A stretch of DNA of 64,000 bases, from assembly GCA_965229345.1 (NCBI GenBank), contig OZ245872.1, forward strand, positions 806,001 to 870,000, in the 5' to 3' direction. Numbering within the stretch: position 1 is the stretch's first letter; every line of letters starts with the position of its first letter. The position numbers and the translations under genes were made by a program. This DNA comes from PBB1 sp965229345. Its GTDB lineage: Bacteria; Pseudomonadota; Gammaproteobacteria; Burkholderiales; Burkholderiaceae_C. The notes under the pieces are model-generated. The model saw only the letters and a program-made list of their open reading frames with translations, was not told the origin of the DNA and searched no databases. This document shows, piece by piece, positions 17,654 to 25,831 of the stretch.

Positions 17654-19209
17654 CGGACTTTGCTTTCCAGGACGGGCTGAAGATCGGCCTCGGTGTGATG
17701 TCTGGGCGCGGGAGCAGGCAGCCCGACGGCGCTTGGCTGCGCCTCGACCCGCCAGCCACCGCCCATCGACTTGAAGAGCTGGACCGCATCGACGGCCAGC
17801 TGGGTGCGACTTTCGATGGCCGCCATCTCCGCGAGGATGACGCTGCGCTGTGCGTCAAGCAAAGGCAGCATGCCGATCTGGCCTTCTCGGTGCAGCGACT
17901 CGGCATGTCGCCATCCCGTGCGCCGAAGTGCGAGGGTCTGATCGATGGCCGCCAGGCGCATGCGCCCTTCGGAGAGCACGACGAGGCTGCTTTCGACTTC
18001 CTGCACGGCGCTGAGCACACGCTGTTCGTAATTCAGCGCCGCGATGCGTTCCCGTGCCGATTGCCGATCGACCGCAGCGTGCAGGCGGCCGGCGTTGAAG
18101 AGAGGCATCGTGAACGCCAGCGCCACCTGGCTGTAGCGGGCCGGCGACAGGTCGAGCATGTTGACGCGCAGGTCTTCGCCGCCGAGCAGCGCGCTCAGGA
18201 AGAACTTCGGCAGCAGATCGGCCTGGCTCTCGCGCAGGCGCGCACTGGCGGCTGCCAATTGCCGTTCGGCGGCCTGCAGGTCCGGGCGGCGCGACAGCAG
18301 CTCAACCGGCTGGCCGGTCGCCAAGGCGGGCACCTCCGGCAGCTGGTTCGGAGCGGCGGCGGCCAGACCTTCCAATACGACGCTGGCAGATTGTCCGAGC
18401 AGCAGCGCCAGCTGATGCTCGGTCGTGGCCATCAGGGCCCGAAGCGGTGGGCGTTGCGCCGACAGTGCGGCGGTCTCGCCCGCGGCCCGAGACACGTCGA
18501 AGCGGCTGACTTCGCCCGCCGCTTCTCGGCTCCGCGTTAAGCGCTCGCTGTCGGTCTGTGACTGCAGCAGTGCCTCGACCCGGTTCAATCGTGCGCTTGC
18601 GCCTTGGTGAATGAAGTACTGTCTTGCGACCTCGGCGCTGATCAGCAGCCGGGCGCTGTCAACGCCAAAGGCCGCGGCCTCGGCGTCAAGCTGGGCCGCG
18701 TTCGATGCGGCCCGTGTAGCGCCGAACACATCCAGCTCCCAGCTCAGATCAAGCGAAGCCCGGTAAGCGCGCACGTCAGGTGAGTTCTGCTTCACCTGCG
18801 GAGGCAGACCGCTGCGCTGATCAGATGCCGACGCATTCAAGCCCAGCGTTGGCGCCCGGCGCGAATCCGTCGCGCGCAACCCTGCGCGTGCTTCTTCAAC
18901 CCGCAAGACGGCCACACGGATGTCGAGATTCGCAGCGAGCGCGCGCTCGATCAGGTCCGAAAGTGTCGGATCACCGAAACATTGCCACCACGCCGATTCA
19001 AACGTCTTGCCAGGGTCCGAAGCGCCACGGAATTGGTCGGCGGTGACGTGGGACTGCGCAAGTGAGCGTGCGGGTTCTACCGTGGCGGCGCAGCCGCTGA
19101 TCCCCAGCACCAGCGCACATGCCGAGGCAGCGAGCCTGAAACGAGCGACGCAAGGGCTGCCCCTCGTTGTGTTCGACCATGGAATGCAGGAGGGAGAGTT
19201 CACGGCCAC
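17650..19209 (-). CDS. NodT-family outer-membrane efflux lipoprotein
   Basis: 519 residues. A lipobox-like LGISGC (Cys40) follows the hydrophobic stretch AASACALVLG. The remainder has the duplicated alpha-helical/beta-barrel pattern of TolC/OprM proteins, with FESAWWQCFGDPTLSDLIERAL near the N-terminus and SLDLSWELDVFG in the middle, both typical of NodT channels. It is the first gene of the operon, the reverse of the usual adaptor-pump-channel order. The start is GTG at 19209 or GTG at 19203; neither has a clear ribosome-binding site, and the signal peptide is unusually long from either. Transcription probably starts inside the twin operators at 19221-19267. Confidence 0.9.
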   Translation of the reverse strand: MAVNSPSCIPWSNTTRGSPCVARFRLAASACALVLGISGCAATVEPARSLAQSHVTADQFRGASDPGKTFESAWWQCFGDPTLSDLIERALAANLDIRVAVLRVEEARAGLRATDSRRAPTLGLNASASDQRSGLPPQVKQNSPDVRAYRASLDLSWELDVFGATRAASNAAQLDAEAAAFGVDSARLLISAEVARQYFIHQGASARLNRVEALLQSQTDSERLTRSREAAGEVSRFDVSRAAGETAALSAQRPPLRALMATTEHQLALLLGQSASVVLEGLAAAAPNQLPEVPALATGQPVELLSRRPDLQAAERQLAAASARLRESQADLLPKFFLSALLGGEDLRVNMLDLSPARYSQVALAFTMPLFNAGRLHAAVDRQSARERIAALNYEQRVLSAVQEVESSLVVLSEGRMRLAAIDQTLALRRTGWRHAESLHREGQIGMLPLLDAQRSVILAEMAAIESRTQLAVDAVQLFKSMGGGWRVEAQPSAVGLPAPAPRHHTEADLQPVLESKVR

Positions 19210-19220
19210 GAATCGATGTT

Positions 19221-19267
19221 GTTGACAGCGTCAACCATTGTGGCTTGTTCTTGTTGACGCCGTCAAC
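19221..19267. promoter_or_regulatory. two palindromic operators for the divergent TetR/efflux genes
   Basis: Two copies of the perfect inverted repeat GTTGAC-NNN-GTCAAC occur at 19221-19235 (spacer AGC) and 19253-19267 (spacer GCC), with centres 32 bp apart, about three helical turns, so two dimers would bind on one DNA face. The motif was not noticed elsewhere in the window. On the minus strand the TTGACG within the right copy, 18 nt, then CACAAT forms a possible promoter for the efflux operon. Binding by the adjacent TetR protein is inferred from position and symmetry. Confidence 0.8.
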
Positions 19268-19346
19268 ATTGCCTCGTCGATCGAGATGGCCGGTGCGGGA
19301 CGCCGTGCTAGCGTCCATCCTTGAGCCATTTCGAACCGAGACCTGG

Positions 19347-19961
19347 ATGCCCAAAAAGAGCAAGACCGCGGAGCCTGTCGATCTCAAGGAAGCCTGCATT
19401 CAGGTGGCACGCGACTTCATTGCCGAACATGGCATCGAGAACCTGAGTCTGCGCGACGTCGCCCGCCGGCTCGGTGTGTCGCACCAGGCGCCCTATCGTC
19501 ACTATCCGAACCGGGATCATTTGCTGGCGGAGGTGCTGCGGCGCTGCTTTCAGGGATTCGCCGCGCATCTGGATGCCCGGGATCGCTTCGACGATCCCAA
19601 GGCCGACCTGCAGTCGATGGGCCGCCAGTACCTGAGTTATGCGGCGCAGCACCCACTCGAGTACCGGCTGATGTTCGACACGCCCTGGCCGCAGGCTGCG
19701 GAGCATCCGAGTCTGCTGCAGGACGCGCGGCATGCGTTTGACCTGTTGCTCGGTGTGCTGCGCCGCATCCACGGCACCGAGCCTGCCAAGCAGGCGCTCA
19801 TCGAGCTTGACGCGCTGTACATCTGGTCGTCGATGCACGGGATCGTGGGGATCATGCAATGCAAGCTGACGGATAGACTCGAGCTGTCGCCTCAGGTCCC
19901 CGACCAGGCCGCCCTGCATGTGATGCAGATGATCCTGAAAGCGATGGACGGCCCTCGCTGA
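19347..19961 (+). CDS. TetR-family transcriptional regulator
   Basis: 204 residues. The helix-turn-helix LSLRDVARRLGVSHQAPYRHYPNRDHLL spans about residues 33-60, and the C-terminal part resembles the TetR_C_33/WHG ligand domain, with the phrase 'YRLMFDTPWPQ' near 110. ATG at 19347 is chosen because the preceding open frame crosses the operator region and lacks homology. TetR proteins are usually ligand-released repressors; divergent placement from the efflux operon with two palindromes between predicts autoregulation and control of the pump by its substrates. The ligand is unknown. Confidence 0.93.
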   Translation: MPKKSKTAEPVDLKEACIQVARDFIAEHGIENLSLRDVARRLGVSHQAPYRHYPNRDHLLAEVLRRCFQGFAAHLDARDRFDDPKADLQSMGRQYLSYAAQHPLEYRLMFDTPWPQAAEHPSLLQDARHAFDLLLGVLRRIHGTEPAKQALIELDALYIWSSMHGIVGIMQCKLTDRLELSPQVPDQAALHVMQMILKAMDGPR

Positions 19962-19973
19962 CCTGCCGCCGGC

Positions 19974-20780
19974 TCAGAGCGTGAGGTCGTAATCGATCGT
20001 CAGCGGTGCGTGGTCTGAAAAACGCGGCTCGAGGTGGATGTCGGTGCGGCGAGCCCGGGCGGCGATGCCGGGCGTGGCCAGGTGGTAGTCGATGCGCCAG
20101 CCCACGTTCTTGGCCCAGGCCTGACCGCGGTTGCTCCACCAGGTGTAGCGGTCGGGGTTGGGGTCCAGCGTGCGGAACACGTCAACCAACCCGACGCCCG
20201 CATCGGCATCGAGCAGGTTCGTCATCCACGCGCGCTCTTCGGGCAGGAAGCCGCTGTTCTTCAGGTTGCCCTTCCAGTTCTTCAGGTCGATTTCCTTGTG
20301 GGCGATGTTGACGTCGCCCAGCAGCACGAACTCCCGTTCGGCGCGCAGGCGTCGAAGGTGCGGCTCCATCAGGGCCAGAAAGCGGAACTTGGCCTGCTGC
20401 CGCTCGTCGCCGCTGCTCCCACTGGGAAAGTAGCAACTGATGACACTGAAACGAGGAAACTCTGCGCGCTTCGGGTCGTCGAAGCAGGCTTCGACCCAGC
20501 GGCCTTCGCCGTCGAATTCGGCGTTGCCGATGCCGATGCGAATCTGGCTGGGCTGCTGTCGGGTGTAGATGCCGACGCCGGAATAGCCCTTCTTCGATGC
20601 GTAATGAAAATGACCCTCCAAGCCGGCCATGCGATCGAAGCGTCCGACCACGGTGTCGGCCTGCGCCTTCACCTCCTGCACCCCCATACAATCGGGCGCC
20701 GCAGCAGACACCCAGTCCTCAAAGCCTTTGCTGGCCGCAGACCGGATGCCATTCAGATTCAACGTGACCAGTCGGAGCAC
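19974..20780 (-). CDS. xth: exodeoxyribonuclease III
   Basis: 268 residues, matching the ExoIII/AP endonuclease family in length. The enzyme cleaves at abasic sites in base-excision repair. Motifs are VTLNLNGIRSA at the start, GVQEVKAQ with the metal-binding Glu36, the DVNIAH segment in the centre and SDHAPL with catalytic His257 near the end. The start is GTG at 20780, preceded by TGAGGAAT; an in-frame TTG at 20801 is less likely. It is divergent from pyrE with only 12 nt between start codons, so each promoter must lie inside or at the edge of the other gene. Confidence 0.94.
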   Translation of the reverse strand: MLRLVTLNLNGIRSAASKGFEDWVSAAAPDCMGVQEVKAQADTVVGRFDRMAGLEGHFHYASKKGYSGVGIYTRQQPSQIRIGIGNAEFDGEGRWVEACFDDPKRAEFPRFSVISCYFPSGSSGDERQQAKFRFLALMEPHLRRLRAEREFVLLGDVNIAHKEIDLKNWKGNLKNSGFLPEERAWMTNLLDADAGVGLVDVFRTLDPNPDRYTWWSNRGQAWAKNVGWRIDYHLATPGIAARARRTDIHLEPRFSDHAPLTIDYDLTL

Positions 20781-20792
20781 AGGATTCCTCAG

Positions 20793-21494
20793 ATGAGCCA
20801 AAGCGGCCTGGTTGATTCGGACTCTGACGAACTCGCTCAGGATTTCGTCAAGTTCTCACTCGACGCCGGCGTGTTGCGGTTCGGGGAGTTCCAGACCAAG
20901 GCGGGCCGGCTTTCGCCGTACTTCTTCAACGCCGGCCTGTTCGATGATGGTGCCAAGCTGGGTCGCCTCGCACAATTCTATGCACGGCGTCTGCAGCAGG
21001 CGCAGGCCTCGGGCGCATTGCAATTCGACATGCTGTTCGGCCCGGCCTACAAGGGCATCGTGCTGGCGGCGGTGGTGGCGGTCGAACTGGCGCGCCTGGG
21101 CATCAATGTGCCGTACGCCTACAACCGCAAGGAAGCCAAGGACCACGGCGAAGGTGGCACCCTGGTCGGCGCGCCGGTTCGCGGGCGGGTCCTGATCATC
21201 GACGACGTGATCTCGGCCGGCACCTCGGTGCGCGAATCGATCGCGATGATCGAGGCAGCTGGTGGCACGCCCAGTGCCGTGGTCATTGCGCTGGATCGCC
21301 AGGAAAAAGCCACCGATCAGGGCCGCGAAGCGCCGTGGTCGGCGGTGCAGTTCGTGCGGCAGCAGCTCGGGCTGCCGGTGACCGCCATCGCCACGCTCAC
21401 AGACCTGCTGCAGGTGCTGCAATCCACCGATGCGCCCGCACTCGCGGCACACGCCGAGCGGGTTCGCCTCTACCGTGAGCGCTATGGGGTCTGA
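20793..21494 (+). CDS. pyrE: orotate phosphoribosyltransferase
   Basis: 233 residues, normal for PyrE, which joins orotate to PRPP to give OMP in pyrimidine synthesis. Visible marks: FGEFQTKAGRLSPYFFNAG near the N-terminus, GPAYKGIVLA, the flexible loop RKEAKDHGEGG, and the PRPP-binding VLIIDDVISAGTS (about 131-143). ATG at 20793 is the family start. The following gene's ATG lies inside the last codons (11-bp overlap), so it is probably translated from the same mRNA. Confidence 0.96.
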   Translation: MSQSGLVDSDSDELAQDFVKFSLDAGVLRFGEFQTKAGRLSPYFFNAGLFDDGAKLGRLAQFYARRLQQAQASGALQFDMLFGPAYKGIVLAAVVAVELARLGINVPYAYNRKEAKDHGEGGTLVGAPVRGRVLIIDDVISAGTSVRESIAMIEAAGGTPSAVVIALDRQEKATDQGREAPWSAVQFVRQQLGLPVTAIATLTDLLQVLQSTDAPALAAHAERVRLYRERYGV

Positions 21495-22224
21495 GGTTCT
21501 GCGCCCGGCTTGGCAAAGGCGTCGCGTGCGAACGTGGTCGGTGCTGCTGCTGTCGCTTGCTGGCGTTGGAACGGGTGCGGCATCGGCGGCGACGATCTAC
21601 TCCTGTGTCGACGCCAACAACAAGCGGCTGACGTCCGACCGGCCCATACCCGAATGCACCGCCCGCGAGCAACGCATGCTGAACGCTGACGGCTCGACCA
21701 AGAAAGTGGTGCCACCCACCATGACGGCCGACGAGCGCGCCGACGCAGAAGCGCGTGAGCGCGAACGCGTGGCGCGCCGCGCAGCCGAAGTTGATGCGGT
21801 CCGCCGCGACCGCAACCTGCGTCTGCGCTACCCGAACGAGGCGGCGCACCAGAAGGCACGCCTTGCGGCGCTGGATGACTTCAATCGCACGCTGCAACTG
21901 TCGCAAAAGCGACTGGAGGCGCTGGCCGCCGAAAAGAAACCGCTGCTCGAAGAGGCCGAGTTCTACGTTGGGCGTGCGATGCCCACGCGGCTGAAGCAGC
22001 AGCTCGACGGCATCGACGCCACCGCCGAGGCGCAGCGTGCGCTGATCCAGAACCAGCAGGCCGAGACGCAGCGCATCAACGCGACCTTCGACGCCGAGCT
22101 GGCCAGGCTGCGCAAGCTGTGGGCGGGTGCGCCGCCAGGCTCGCTCGGGCCGATGGCGCCGGCGTCGGCCGCGTCGGCCACACCACCGACGCTCAGCCCA
22201 GTTTCGTCTTCAGCAGCTCAGTGA
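21484..22224 (+). CDS. secreted DUF4124-like coiled-coil protein
   Basis: 246 residues, function unknown. A basic n-region and a hydrophobic stretch (WSVLLLSLAGVGTGAASA) form a likely Sec signal with cleavage near residue 35. A short DUF4124-type module follows (ATIYSCVDANNKRLTSDRPI), then a long Ala/Glu/Arg-rich region (about 75-205) with coiled-coil character. The ATG at 21484 overlaps the pyrE end. Its last 32 bases overlap the 3' end of gatB on the opposite strand, giving antisense 3' ends. Periplasmic location is inferred from the signal. Confidence 0.8.
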   Translation: MGSEVLRPAWQRRRVRTWSVLLLSLAGVGTGAASAATIYSCVDANNKRLTSDRPIPECTAREQRMLNADGSTKKVVPPTMTADERADAEARERERVARRAAEVDAVRRDRNLRLRYPNEAAHQKARLAALDDFNRTLQLSQKRLEALAAEKKPLLEEAEFYVGRAMPTRLKQQLDGIDATAEAQRALIQNQQAETQRINATFDAELARLRKLWAGAPPGSLGPMAPASAASATPPTLSPVSSSAAQ

Positions 22225-23689
22225 CCTGGGTCGGGTTGGCCTTGCCCTTGGTCGCCTTCATGGCCTGACCGACCAAGGCGTTGAAGGCTTTCTCCTTGCC
22301 GGCGCGGTATTCCTCGACGGATTTCGTGTTCGCTGCCAGCACCTCGTCGAGCAGGCGGTCGAGCTCGCCGGTGTCGGACAGCTGTCTCAGGCCCAGATCG
22401 TCTATGGCCTTGTCCACGAACGAGGCATCGACGGACTGAGGTGGCTCGCGAAGCTGCCCAGCGGCCCAGAGCTGCTCCAGCACCTGCTTGGCGCCGTTGT
22501 TGGACATCGTGCTGTCGCTGATGCGCGTGACGATTTGCGCGATGACAGCCGCCGACACAGGGCTGGCATTGATGGGCAATGACTCGGCGTTCAGCCGACG
22601 GGCCAGCTCGCCCATCATCCAGTTGGCGACCAGCTTTGGCGCCTTGCACAGTGCTGTGGCGTGTTCGAAAAACGCCGCATGCGCCTTGCTCTGCGTGACC
22701 GCCAGCGCGTCGTAAGCAGGCAGGCCATAGTCACTCTGGAAGCGCGCCGCCATCGCCTGCGGCAACTCGGGCATCGCCGCACGCACACGATCGATCCAGT
22801 CGGTGGCGATGACCAGCGGCGGCAGGTCGGGGTCGGGGAAGTAGCGGTAGTCGTGCGCGTCTTCCTTGGTGCGCATGGCGCGTGTCTCGCCGCGACCGCC
22901 GTTGGCCGTCGGGTTGAACAGCACCGTGGCCTGCTGCACCTCACCGCCGTCCTCAATCAGGTCGATCTGCCACTGGATCTCGCAATCGATGGCCTGCTGC
23001 AGGAACTTGAAGCTGTTGAGGTTCTTGATCTCGCGCCGGGTGCCGTAGGGCATGCCGGGCTTGCGCACCGACACGTTGGCGTCGCAGCGGAAGCTGCCTT
23101 CCTGCATGTTGCCATCGCAGATGCCCAGCCACACCACCAGCGCGTGCAGCGTCTTGGCGTACTCGGCCGCTTCGGCGCTGGAGCGCATGTCGGGCTCGGA
23201 GACGATCTCGAGCAACGGCGTGCCCGCGCGGTTGAGGTCGATGCCGGTCTGGCCCGCGTAGTCCTCGTGCAGCGACTTGCCGGCGTCTTCTTCCAGGTGG
23301 GCGCGGGTCAGGCGCACCTTGTGGGCGGTGGTGCCGATGAAGAATTCGATCGCACCGCCTTGCACCACCGGGGTTTCGTACTGGCTGATCTGGTAGCCCT
23401 TGGGCAGGTCGGGGTAGAAGTAGTTCTTGCGCGCAAAGATCGAGTGTTGCGCCACCTTCGCGCCGACAGCCAGGCCGAACTGGATCGCCCGTTCGACCGC
23501 GCCACGGTTCATCACCGGCAGCGTGCCCGGCAGCGCCAGATCGACCGGTGACGCCTGGGTGTTGGGCGCAGCGCCAAACTGGGTGGACGAGCCGCTGAAG
23601 ATCTTGCTGGCGGTCGATAGCTGCGCGTGGGTTTCGAGGCCGATCACGACCTCGTAGCCGCGGATGAGCTGGCTCGCAGGCGTGTTCAT
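22193..23689 (-). CDS. gatB: aspartyl/glutamyl-tRNA(Asn/Gln) amidotransferase subunit B
   Basis: 498 residues. GatB phosphorylates the mischarged Glu-tRNA(Gln)/Asp-tRNA(Asn) and transfers ammonia with GatA and GatC. The family start GYEVVIGLETHAQLSTASK, the GEDYPDLPKGYQISQYETP-like region (here FYPDLPKGYQISQYETP) and the DYRYFPDPDLPPL segment are present, and the C-terminal YqeY/tRNA-binding tail is complete. ATG at 23689 overlaps the gatA stop by 4 bp. The open frame further upstream is a shadow of gatA. Confidence 0.97.
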   Translation of the reverse strand: MNTPASQLIRGYEVVIGLETHAQLSTASKIFSGSSTQFGAAPNTQASPVDLALPGTLPVMNRGAVERAIQFGLAVGAKVAQHSIFARKNYFYPDLPKGYQISQYETPVVQGGAIEFFIGTTAHKVRLTRAHLEEDAGKSLHEDYAGQTGIDLNRAGTPLLEIVSEPDMRSSAEAAEYAKTLHALVVWLGICDGNMQEGSFRCDANVSVRKPGMPYGTRREIKNLNSFKFLQQAIDCEIQWQIDLIEDGGEVQQATVLFNPTANGGRGETRAMRTKEDAHDYRYFPDPDLPPLVIATDWIDRVRAAMPELPQAMAARFQSDYGLPAYDALAVTQSKAHAAFFEHATALCKAPKLVANWMMGELARRLNAESLPINASPVSAAVIAQIVTRISDSTMSNNGAKQVLEQLWAAGQLREPPQSVDASFVDKAIDDLGLRQLSDTGELDRLLDEVLAANTKSVEEYRAGKEKAFNALVGQAMKATKGKANPTQVTELLKTKLG

Positions 23690-25239
23690 GCCGCACCTCC
23701 CATCGCGGCGGCCGACGGTGCACGCTGGTGCCAGTCGGTCGCCTGCTGGAAGGCGTGCGCGGCGTGCAGCAGCGTGCCTTCCTGGAAGTAGTTGCCGATC
23801 AGTTGCAAGCCGACCGGCATGCCTGCGCCTTCGCCGGTGGTAGCGAAACCTGCCGGCACACTCATGCCGGGCAGACCGGCCAGGCTGGCGGGCAGCGTGA
23901 AGATGTCGGCCAGGTAGTTCGCGACCGGATCGTCGCCCTTGCCGCCGAGCTTCCAGGCGACCGTCGGAGCCACGGGCCCGGCGATCAGGTCGCATTCGGC
24001 AAAGCAGCGCTGAAAGTCGTCGGCGATCATGCGGCGCAGCTTCTGCGCTTGCAGGTAGTAGGCGTCGTAGTAGCCGTGGCTGAGCACGTAGCTGCCGATC
24101 ATGATCCGGCGCTTGACCTCGTCGCCGAAGCCTTCGGCACGGGTCTTCTTGTACATGTCGACCAGGTCGGTGTAGTTCGATGCGCGGTGGCCGAACTTCA
24201 CGCCGTCGAAGCGGCTCAGGTTCGAGCTGGCTTCTGCTGGCGCGATGATGTAGTACACGGGAATGGACAGTTCGGTGCGCGGCAGGCTGACATCGACCAG
24301 CGTCGCACCGAGCTTCTCGAGCTCGGTCAGTGCGGCGCGCACCGTGCCGTCGACCTCGGCGGCCAGCGCGGCAGGGAAGAATTCCCTGGGCAGCCCGACC
24401 CGCAAGCCCTTCAGCGGTTGCGCGGCGGTGGCGCCTGCACGCGGGGCGCGCATCGCGGCCGCGTAGTCCTGAGGAGGGCGTTGCGCACTGGTGGCGTCGC
24501 GCTCGTCGAAGCCGCTCATCGCGCCCAGCAGCAAGGCACAGTCTTCGGCCGATCGCGCCATCGGGCCGGCCTGGTCCAGGCTGGAGGCGAAGGCGATCAT
24601 GCCGAAGCGTGAACACACGCCGTAGGTCGGCTTGATGCCGGTGATGCCACTGAAGCTGGCTGGCTGGCGGATCGATCCACCGGTGTCGGTGCCGGTGGCC
24701 GCCGGCACCAGGCGGGCGGCCACTGCGGCGGCGCTGCCGCCCGACGAGCCGCCGGGCACCCGGCCCAGGTCCCATGGGTTCTTGACCGCGCCGTAGGCCG
24801 AGTTCTCGTTGCCCGAGCCCATCGCGAACTCGTCGCAGTTCAGCTTGCCCAAAGTGACCATGCCAGCGCCTGGCCCCCGGCCCGGTTCGCCCGCGCCGAG
24901 GCGCGACACCACCGTGGCGTCGAACGGGCTGCGGTAGCCGGCCAGCATCTTCGATGCGGCGGTCGTGGGCAGATCGCGCGTGACGAAGATGTCCTTGTGC
25001 GCCAGTGGCACGCCGAGCAGAGGCTGCGACGGTTCGGCGCCACCTTGTGCGCGGCGCGCATCGGCCTCGCGGGCCTGGGCGAGGGCGGCGTCGGCATCGA
25101 CGCACAGCCAGGCACCCAGATGCCCGTGGGCGGCAATCCGGCTCAGCAGGTGGCCGGTGACCTCGACGCTGGACACCTGCTTGTCGGCCAGCGCGCGTGC
25201 CAGGTCGGCCACGCCCAGATCATGCAAGGCGCCGCTCAT
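23686..25239 (-). CDS. gatA: aspartyl/glutamyl-tRNA(Asn/Gln) amidotransferase subunit A
   Basis: 517 residues, slightly longer than most GatA (about 485). The amidase signature is intact: Lys82 in PLAHKD, a cis-serine in PGGSSGGSAA (Ser165/166) and the nucleophile Ser189 in GTDTGGSIRQPAS. Extra length comes partly from a small glycine-rich insertion near residue 116 (AGEPGRGPGAG). It releases ammonia from glutamine for GatB. The ATG at 25239 overlaps the gatC stop by 4 bp, and its stop overlaps the gatB start, so the three subunits are translationally coupled. Confidence 0.97.
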   Translation of the reverse strand: MSGALHDLGVADLARALADKQVSSVEVTGHLLSRIAAHGHLGAWLCVDADAALAQAREADARRAQGGAEPSQPLLGVPLAHKDIFVTRDLPTTAASKMLAGYRSPFDATVVSRLGAGEPGRGPGAGMVTLGKLNCDEFAMGSGNENSAYGAVKNPWDLGRVPGGSSGGSAAAVAARLVPAATGTDTGGSIRQPASFSGITGIKPTYGVCSRFGMIAFASSLDQAGPMARSAEDCALLLGAMSGFDERDATSAQRPPQDYAAAMRAPRAGATAAQPLKGLRVGLPREFFPAALAAEVDGTVRAALTELEKLGATLVDVSLPRTELSIPVYYIIAPAEASSNLSRFDGVKFGHRASNYTDLVDMYKKTRAEGFGDEVKRRIMIGSYVLSHGYYDAYYLQAQKLRRMIADDFQRCFAECDLIAGPVAPTVAWKLGGKGDDPVANYLADIFTLPASLAGLPGMSVPAGFATTGEGAGMPVGLQLIGNYFQEGTLLHAAHAFQQATDWHQRAPSAAAMGGAA

Positions 25240-25535
25240 TCGACCACCCGCGGCACGAGGAACAGTCCGTCTTCGACCGCCGGCGCGCTGCGCTGGTTGA
25301 GCTCGCGCTGGTTACTTTCGGTGACCACGTCATCGCGCAGGCGCAAATGCACTTCGCTGACGGCCGACAGCGGGGTGTACAGCGGCTCCACGCCCGCGGT
25401 GTCGACGGCGCTCATCTGCTCGACGATGGAGAAGAAGGCATTGAGCTGCGTGAGCATGGCCGCCTGTTCGGCAGGCTGCAACGCCAGCCGCGCAAGGTGC
25501 GCGATGCGGCCGACGTCGTCCGGGGTCAAAGGCAT
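25236..25535 (-). CDS. gatC: aspartyl/glutamyl-tRNA(Asn/Gln) amidotransferase subunit C
   Basis: 99 residues, the small scaffold subunit that wraps GatA and GatB together. The start LTPDDVGRIAHLARLAL and the later VDTAGVEPLYTP are the usual family segments. It is the first gene of gatCAB and is divergent from mreB across a 296-nt gap, an arrangement also known in Burkholderia. Confidence 0.95.
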   Translation of the reverse strand: MPLTPDDVGRIAHLARLALQPAEQAAMLTQLNAFFSIVEQMSAVDTAGVEPLYTPLSAVSEVHLRLRDDVVTESNQRELNQRSAPAVEDGLFLVPRVVE

Positions 25536-25831
25536 GGGAATTTCGGTTCGGTGAGGGGTTGTGGAGGGTCATGAACCCGAGTCCATCGGGTATTATCTGC
25601 GCTGGTTGTCAACCTATCGGACGCACAGCCCATGCCGTCTCCAATGGGCGCGTCGCCTGATCGATACGAAGGTTGCAGATCCCCGATGTTGAGGGTCTGG
25701 AAGCTTGCCCGTCGCGCCTGCCGTGACACTCGCTTCGTCCCTTTTCTTCCCCCCTCATTCCATGGAATCGTCGGGTTCGAGCGAGGCGCACCTTCGCTGT
25801 GGGTGCCGACGCTGAACACCGCATACACACT
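25536..25831. promoter_or_regulatory. divergent intergenic region, gatC / mreB promoters
   Basis: No gene is seen in this 296-nt gap. TATTAT at 25591-25596 is a plausible -10 for mreB, with TCATGA 16 nt upstream as a weak -35; it would give an mreB leader of about 230 nt. The palindrome CCCGA/TCGGG just precedes it. A TTGACA on the minus strand near 25610 could serve gatC, but its spacing to the nearest -10 is poor. Confidence 0.35.

Noticed and set aside
22193..25105. 970-codon frame that would extend GatB
   Set aside because: The first 470 codons are an Arg-rich shadow of gatA; GatB starts at 23689 with ATGA overlap.
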